Shown here: positions 13,528 through 18,179 of the stretch, piece by piece
Numbering within the stretch: the first letter of the stretch is position 1
Layout of the letters: each line of letters opens with the position of its first letter
From: Candidatus Nanohalarchaeota archaeon
GTDB lineage: Archaea > EX4484-52 > B79-G9
Assembly: GCA_030594795.1 (NCBI GenBank)
Contig: JAUVEK010000009.1
Span: forward strand, 1 to 18,179
Length of the DNA: 18,179 nt
Direction of reading: 5' to 3'
Notes under the pieces: generated by a model
Databases searched by the model: none
Seen by the model: only the letters and a program-made list of their open reading frames with translations
Told to the model about the DNA's origin: nothing
Made by a program: the position numbers and the translations under genes

Positions 13528-16149
13528 ATGGTGAAAACATTGAAACAGAAACATAGTATGATGTTCGCTCTCGTGGCGCTGATGATATTCTCCATGATAA
13601 ATATCACTTACTCTGCCGCAGGCAACGACGCTCCATGCACAGAGGATGCTAACTGTACATCCAATCATTGCGAGAGTGACTATGAGATAGCGAACGGCAT
13701 GTTTTGCGCTCAGGATGGCACAAGCTGTGTTCATAAAAAGCCGGCAGATACTAATGCGACGCAGTATGATGATGGCGATGAAGGTGGAAATTACAAGTGC
13801 GATTCGGGGGCATGGGGACTCAAGAACGACTACCCCTGCAATGTAAACTCTGATTGTTACTCCGCTTTTTGCAGGAGCGACTATGAAGCAGCAAATGGCA
13901 AGTTCTGCGCTCAGGACGGCACAAGCTGTGTTCATAAAAAGCCGGCAGATACTGAAGCAACCCAGTATGATAACGGCGATAAATATAAGGGCCGCAAATG
14001 TATTACAGGCACATGGAACCTTCAGGACGCAGACAGCGATGAAGTCTGCGATGAGGATGATTCATGCCCGAACACCCCGGGAGGATGCAATGTAGGAAAC
14101 GGGAAAATTGATGCAACCACCGGGTGCCCGGTTGAACCTGTAAGCGGATATCATATAAAAGCGGGAGTGGTTGATTCATGCCCTGCATCTTCCATACCAG
14201 TAGATCCTCAAGAATCAGATTGTCTTGAGGCAGGCATTGTCAACAGTCTGGACATTCTTTTCTTTTTGAAGACAGGAGCCGCTGAAACAGGTATAAACAA
14301 TCTAAGTGACTGTAACCTGCAAAGTGGAACAGTTGGATGGCATGACCAATCAGATGGCAATAAATATTGCGAGTTTGGAATTCCTGCCACTACAGTGCCA
14401 GGCGTTTATGAACTTCTGGCAAAATATACAATTAACGGCATTAATTACGAAAAAGTATTCCATCCAGGATTTAATGTAACTGCGGCATGCAGCCTTTCTT
14501 CAGTTTGCAGTCACGGCGGGCACATTCTGGGAAATAACACACTAACCGCCGGCACCATAACTTTCGACAAGCCCTTCACTACAGATGCGGGTGTTTATAT
14601 TACATGCGAGGGGGCTAAAGGGACTATCAGTGGCGTACAGACATACACCGCCCAGTGTTCGAACGGTGTTACAGGAGGCGCTACAAACCCGGGACTATTT
14701 GCATGGACATATGCACATTCAAATCCATTCGTGACCCTTGGATACGCTGATAATCAGTTTCAGGGAGGCACTTTTGCAACGAATCAGAGTCATAGAGATA
14801 ATCTTTTCACCACAAATAAGGGATATCAATGGACAACAAATCTCGGATGGGGTGGAGGTGCAGCTGCAAATTCTGTAAATGATTTTTATGCATTTGATAA
14901 TTGCAGTAGTTATCGGGCGTATGTAGACTATATTGATAACATGTGTGATGCCCCTGATTATATATGCCCAAACAATGGGGGAATATGCGACATAGGAAGC
15001 CTTGATACTGAAGGTTTTGTAGCGTTGACAAATTATGATATAACCATAATTAACCCAAGTGTTGACCTCTCAGCCAATCCTGTAACAGATACATATTACG
15101 TTTGCGACCCCTACATTCCATCTAAAAAAAAGAGCTACAGCTGGTCTGTTATAAATAATGGAACCGGCAAGCTGAATCTGTCAAACATTGCTGTCACATG
15201 CCCCCCTAAACTCGCATGCATTTCTTCACCAACAATGGACATAATTGTTGACGATGGTAATACAGAAATAATTATAAATACAAACTTCACCCTGCCATGT
15301 GAATATTCAGTAACTTCTTATCCAATCACCCTGACATTTGACGTCATAGATTATTATGGCCTTGGATGTCATCCTACAGGAACTGAAACAGTTACAACGA
15401 CCATTATTCAGGGAAACGTATCTGACGATAGCCCGGCAAGCTGCGAGTGTTATACTGGAAAAAATAATTTGTGGGACAATGGCCTGGGCTGCTGTGATTC
15501 AACAGATTGCTGGCTTTCGGGTGATAAGACCTGGATATGCGATAATGGGCACAGGATAGAAGGAACAAACTTTTGTGAAGAGGAACATGCATGCGAGAAA
15601 ACATGGTATTGGAATAAATCTCTTTGGGCAGAAAAACTGCCGACTGGATGCGGATGTGAGGATTCTGAAGATTGTGAAAGCGGGGAATGCATAACAGGAG
15701 TATGTTTGGAACTGGCAAATCCGAATATATCATTTTCTTCAGGCAGCTTTACTATTGAGCTGGGCTCTAAAGTTCAGACAGTTATTTCTATCGAGAATAA
15801 TATTGCAGTCGAAGATACTATCAAGATAGCGATCCACACACATCCCGGGAAAATGGAATTCTGGACTGAATTCACCAATGGCAAAAACGAAATAGACATC
15901 AGTCTGAACGCGTACGAAGAGAAGTTGATTCCTATTGAAATATTTGGTGGAGAAACCGGCACCTATAAGCTAACCCTCTACGGTACCTCTAAATTAGTTC
16001 CAAGCCTTTATGGAAAGGACGAGCAGAATATCATGATTGTGGCTAAAGAAAGTGGTATTAATTCAAGAAGTCCAGGACTTCAATTACTCTCAGTTATCAC
16101 TCTCCTGTTAATTGCCGGCTTTCTTGCGCTGGGAAAGAGAAAGAATTAA
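13528..16149 (+). CDS. Large Cys-rich secreted surface protein with C-terminal anchor
   Basis: Surface protein of 873 residues. A signal peptide spans about 1-31 (hydrophobic MMFALVALMIFSMI). Two tandem 67-residue Cys-rich repeats follow (C37-103, C104-170; shared core FCAQDGTSCVHKKPADT), then a thrombospondin type 3-like calcium-binding stretch (D167 to about P201: DADSDEVCDEDDSCPNTP). A long Cys-poor beta-rich middle (about 205-560) is rich in Asn/Thr/Gly. Further parts are an Ig-like segment, a second Cys-rich zone (about 637-727) and an Ig-like segment at about 730-840. The last residues are SPGLQLLSVITLLLIAGFLALGKRKN-like: a helix with a basic end, resembling a PGF-CTERM sorting tail but with PGL. 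I do not know the function; adhesion or cell-envelope structure is a guess. It is downstream of the other surface-protein gene but has its own TATA box. Its stop overlaps that of the convergent acdA in TTAA. Confidence 0.82.
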   Translation: MVKTLKQKHSMMFALVALMIFSMINITYSAAGNDAPCTEDANCTSNHCESDYEIANGMFCAQDGTSCVHKKPADTNATQYDDGDEGGNYKCDSGAWGLKNDYPCNVNSDCYSAFCRSDYEAANGKFCAQDGTSCVHKKPADTEATQYDNGDKYKGRKCITGTWNLQDADSDEVCDEDDSCPNTPGGCNVGNGKIDATTGCPVEPVSGYHIKAGVVDSCPASSIPVDPQESDCLEAGIVNSLDILFFLKTGAAETGINNLSDCNLQSGTVGWHDQSDGNKYCEFGIPATTVPGVYELLAKYTINGINYEKVFHPGFNVTAACSLSSVCSHGGHILGNNTLTAGTITFDKPFTTDAGVYITCEGAKGTISGVQTYTAQCSNGVTGGATNPGLFAWTYAHSNPFVTLGYADNQFQGGTFATNQSHRDNLFTTNKGYQWTTNLGWGGGAAANSVNDFYAFDNCSSYRAYVDYIDNMCDAPDYICPNNGGICDIGSLDTEGFVALTNYDITIINPSVDLSANPVTDTYYVCDPYIPSKKKSYSWSVINNGTGKLNLSNIAVTCPPKLACISSPTMDIIVDDGNTEIIINTNFTLPCEYSVTSYPITLTFDVIDYYGLGCHPTGTETVTTTIIQGNVSDDSPASCECYTGKNNLWDNGLGCCDSTDCWLSGDKTWICDNGHRIEGTNFCEEEHACEKTWYWNKSLWAEKLPTGCGCEDSEDCESGECITGVCLELANPNISFSSGSFTIELGSKVQTVISIENNIAVEDTIKIAIHTHPGKMEFWTEFTNGKNEIDISLNAYEEKLIPIEIFGGETGTYKLTLYGTSKLVPSLYGKDEQNIMIVAKESGINSRSPGLQLLSVITLLLIAGFLALGKRKN
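13636..14037 (+). repeat. Two tandem 201-base coding repeats
   Basis: Unit 1 (13636-13836) and unit 2 (13837-14037) encode the same 67-residue Cys-rich module. A core of 36 bases is identical between units (13717-13752 and 13918-13953), while the rest has diverged, which points to a duplication with local conservation or gene conversion. Confidence 0.85.
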
Positions 16150-17513
16150 CGGTTCTTATACTCAATAAGTGTCTTCATCGCATTTACTGCCCTGTCCGGT
16201 GAGGGATAAGCAGGAATCCCGTCCTTTTCAAGGCTTCTCAGGAGAAGCTGCGTATATTCCCCGCCGGATGCAGACACAACAATCGGTATTTTTGACCGCT
16301 CGTTTGCACTCACGATAACATCAACAATTTCCGGCCCGAGGCTCGCTGTCTGCAGGAGTGTAACAACAATCAGCGCATCCACATTCCTGTCTTTAATCAC
16401 ATTGTTGATCGCAACCTCATACCTCCTGACATCAGCATCACCGATAAGGTCAAGCGGGTTATGAATAGAAGAATACTCTTTTGGCATGACACTCTTTATT
16501 CCATCAACGGTCTCCTTCGAAAATTCAGCAAGAGAAAGACCGATTCTTTCAATGGAATCCGCGCACATCACCCCAAACCCGCCGCCGTTTGTAATCACAG
16601 CAATCCTCTTACCCCTCGGAACCGGCTGGTACGCAAGCACGCGGCAATAGTCAAACAGCTGTTCTGTATTCTCTGCCTCGACAGCGCCGCCTTGCCTGAT
16701 AGCGCCGCGAAAAACTGCATATGACCCTGCAAGGCTCCCGGTATGCGACTGGACCGCCCTCGTGCCGGATACAGATTTCCCTGCCTTCAAAATTACAACA
16801 GGCTTTTTGTCAGTGACACTTTTCAATGTTTCAAGGAACAACCGCCCGTTTTTCACACCCTCCAGGTACATCGCAATCGCTTTTGTCTTTTTGTCATTTT
16901 TCAGGTAATTCAGAAGGTCAACCTCGTCAACATCAGCGCGATTGCCGTAACTTACAAACCGCGATATTCCAATCTCTTCTGTGGCTGCCCAGTCAAGAAT
17001 AGAGAGCGCAAACGCGCCGCTCTGTGAAATAAACGCGATATTGCCTGCTGAGGGCCGCTTGAGTTTATAATCAGGCAAAAACAAAGTATCAATCCTTCCG
17101 AAAGAATCATAAATACCGATGCAGTTCGGCCCGACAACATGCGTATCCGTATCTTTGATGATGCTTTTCAGTTCCTCCTCCCGGGAAACACCTGCGCCCC
17201 CTGTTTCACGATACCCGGCAGTAATCATCACAACAGCTTTAATCCCCTTCTTCACGCATTCCCTGAGCGCTTCATTAGCTGCCTCTGGCGGCACCACAAT
17301 AACAGCAGAATCAATATCATCCTCCACATCAAGCACGCTTTTGTAGCACTTCATGCCAAGTATGGACTCAGCTTTCGGGTTTATTGGATAAATCCTGCCT
17401 GAAAACCCCATATCAGTATAATTTTTCAGGATAACATGCCCGAACTTCTTTGGGTTTTCGGATGCGCCGATGACCGCAACGGATTTCGGTGCAAAAAATT
17501 TGTTAAGTGACAT
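16146..17513 (-). CDS. acdA: ADP-forming acyl-CoA (acetyl-CoA) synthetase, alpha subunit
   Basis: Converts acyl-CoA, ADP and phosphate to acid, CoA and ATP, the energy-conserving last step of fermentation in many archaea. The 455-residue length is that of a stand-alone alpha subunit; fused enzymes are about 700. Domain 1 is a CoA-binding Rossmann fold (VAVIGASENPKKFG at 12-25). The succinyl-CoA-synthetase-like domains follow, with FISQSGAF at 161-168 and the phosphorylated catalytic histidine at H257 in QSHTGSLAGS. This matches the residue number I recall for the Pyrococcus alpha subunit. The ATP-grasp beta subunit is not in this window and must be encoded elsewhere if the enzyme is functional. 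A TATA box lies about 29 bases before the start (leaderless style). The stop codon overlaps that of the convergent surface-protein gene. The acid substrate (acetate, branched-chain or aryl) cannot be told. Confidence 0.93.
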   Translation of the reverse strand: MSLNKFFAPKSVAVIGASENPKKFGHVILKNYTDMGFSGRIYPINPKAESILGMKCYKSVLDVEDDIDSAVIVVPPEAANEALRECVKKGIKAVVMITAGYRETGGAGVSREEELKSIIKDTDTHVVGPNCIGIYDSFGRIDTLFLPDYKLKRPSAGNIAFISQSGAFALSILDWAATEEIGISRFVSYGNRADVDEVDLLNYLKNDKKTKAIAMYLEGVKNGRLFLETLKSVTDKKPVVILKAGKSVSGTRAVQSHTGSLAGSYAVFRGAIRQGGAVEAENTEQLFDYCRVLAYQPVPRGKRIAVITNGGGFGVMCADSIERIGLSLAEFSKETVDGIKSVMPKEYSSIHNPLDLIGDADVRRYEVAINNVIKDRNVDALIVVTLLQTASLGPEIVDVIVSANERSKIPIVVSASGGEYTQLLLRSLEKDGIPAYPSPDRAVNAMKTLIEYKNR

Positions 17514-17536
17514 AGCAATTATTTAGTGCGCCCGAG

Positions 17537-17547
17537 CATATATAGTT
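17537..17547 (-). promoter_or_regulatory. TATA box of acdA, leaderless arrangement
   Basis: Read on the minus strand, AACTATATATG is centred about 29 bases before the ATG at 17513, with no Shine-Dalgarno between. It lies in the 45-base gap after the upstream gene, so acdA likely has its own promoter. Confidence 0.6.
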
Positions 17548-17558
17548 TTTTACTTTTT

Positions 17559-18179
17559 CTAAACATCATCTCTAAGTTTCTCAAGCGCCTCCACCACAAC
17601 CTGAATCTGCTCATCTGCAAGCACATTCCTCTCTCTCAACAGCCTTTTAGCCTCGTCTTTTTGCACCTCAATCTCGAGCAGTTTCGCCTCAAACTTTTCA
17701 TCTCCAAGCCCTGTAATAATCGGCCTGATTTTATCAAGGTAATCCTCAATCTCTTTGATTTTGTGCCAGTTATGAGACAGAAATACATATTTCAACAGAA
17801 ATTCCTGCACAGCATCCCTTTTCAAATACGCAGCAGCGAAAACTGCCCCCACCAATACAACTATCCCAAGAGCTATGGACCAGTTAAGTCCATCATCCGG
17901 CTCAGGCTCTACTGATGGATTACAGTCCAGACTTGTTTCATTACAACCATATTCACAACCTTCTATCGTTGTCCACTTATTATCCCTGCATTCCTGTAAT
18001 TCATCTCCAATACATCTTCTTCCTCCTTCCCCACAAATTTTCCCTGGTATTTCTGTTGGTTCAGGATTGCAGGCCAGAGTTGCCGGGTCGCAGCCATATT
18101 CGCAACTTTCCATTGCTGTCCAGATATTGTTCCTGCATTCCTCCAGATTGCTGCCAGAGCATCTCTTCTCTCCTGCCTC
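17559..18179 (-). CDS. Cys-rich repeat membrane protein, 3' part only (5' end beyond window)
   Basis: The frame is open to the right edge, giving 206 visible residues; the first ATG (18113) lies inside a repeat and is unlikely to be the start. Two copies of a Cys-rich module are visible with a period of 47 residues (C7 and C54): RCxGxxLxECRxNxWT followed by CEYGC and CNP. A Pro/Glu-rich linker, one membrane helix at about 97-117 (WSIALGIVVLVGAVFAAAYL) and a Lys/Glu-rich, probably coiled-coil cytoplasmic tail follow. This suggests a cell-surface protein with stacked disulfide modules outside and a helical interior domain. The family is not recognised. It is 45 bases upstream of acdA on the same strand but the acdA TATA box separates them. 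Confidence 0.75.
   Translation of the reverse strand, partial: EAGEKRCSGSNLEECRNNIWTAMESCEYGCDPATLACNPEPTEIPGKICGEGGRRCIGDELQECRDNKWTTIEGCEYGCNETSLDCNPSVEPEPDDGLNWSIALGIVVLVGAVFAAAYLKRDAVQEFLLKYVFLSHNWHKIKEIEDYLDKIRPIITGLGDEKFEAKLLEIEVQKDEAKRLLRERNVLADEQIQVVVEALEKLRDDV

Noticed and set aside
1..18179. CRISPR array, tRNA or rRNA gene
   Set aside because: No regularly spaced short repeats, no cloverleaf with acceptor/T-arm signatures and no rRNA-like stretches were seen.

Overview
The window looks like archaeal chromosome, most plausibly from a DPANN-type or related uncultivated lineage. The lineage guess is weak; the domain call is firmer. Reasons for Archaea: a family B replicative DNA polymerase with a C-terminal PCNA-binding peptide, a separate alpha subunit of ADP-forming acyl-CoA synthetase, several housekeeping or surface genes whose TATA boxes sit 23-33 bases before the start codon with no Shine-Dalgarno (leaderless style), and large signal-peptide surface proteins with a single C-terminal membrane anchor.

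Layout. 1-2108: an M29 metallo-aminopeptidase (open at the left edge) convergent with a ten-helix EamA/DMT transporter. 2109-4743: a divergent A/T-rich promoter region with a nested palindrome over the TATA box, then argG-argH, overlapping by 4 bases (last two steps of arginine synthesis). 4811-9058: a foreign-looking block of three A/T-rich one-gene units. 9242-11719: DNA polymerase B. 11784-16149: two secreted or anchored surface proteins. 16146-17513 (minus): acyl-CoA synthetase alpha subunit. 17559-18179 (minus): the C-terminal part of a Cys-rich membrane protein that runs off the right edge.

The key observation is the 4811-9058 block. Each of its three genes is on the plus strand and is followed by an imperfect palindrome ending in an integron-type core site: GTTAAGC at 6780, GTTAAAT at 8080 and GTTATGC at 9058. 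The first two have facing partner boxes of the RYYYAAC type (ACATAAC at 6707, a partial match; GCTTAAC at 8004, an exact match). This is the anatomy of an integron gene-cassette array (one ORF plus a 3' attC per cassette). No integrase gene is present, so it fits a CALIN (cluster of attC sites lacking an integrase) lodged between argH and polB. Cassette payloads: a DUF4209/HEPN-like protein with an R-x4-H motif, a protein with an HNH nuclease plus two PD-(D/E)XK-like segments, and a four-helix membrane protein. The first two look like defence or nucleic-acid-targeting genes; that role is inferred, not shown. Cassettes 1 and 2 carry GAGG-type ribosome binding sites unlike the leaderless flanking genes, and base composition drops sharply inside the block, both consistent with transfer from bacteria. 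Joining the two outer ends of the array (4810 to 9059) recreates a 48-codon open frame, suggesting that the array may have interrupted a small gene or a formerly transcribed spacer.

The rest of the window is ordinary housekeeping (arginine synthesis, replication, acyl-CoA/ATP conversion) plus cell-surface proteins of unknown ligand.
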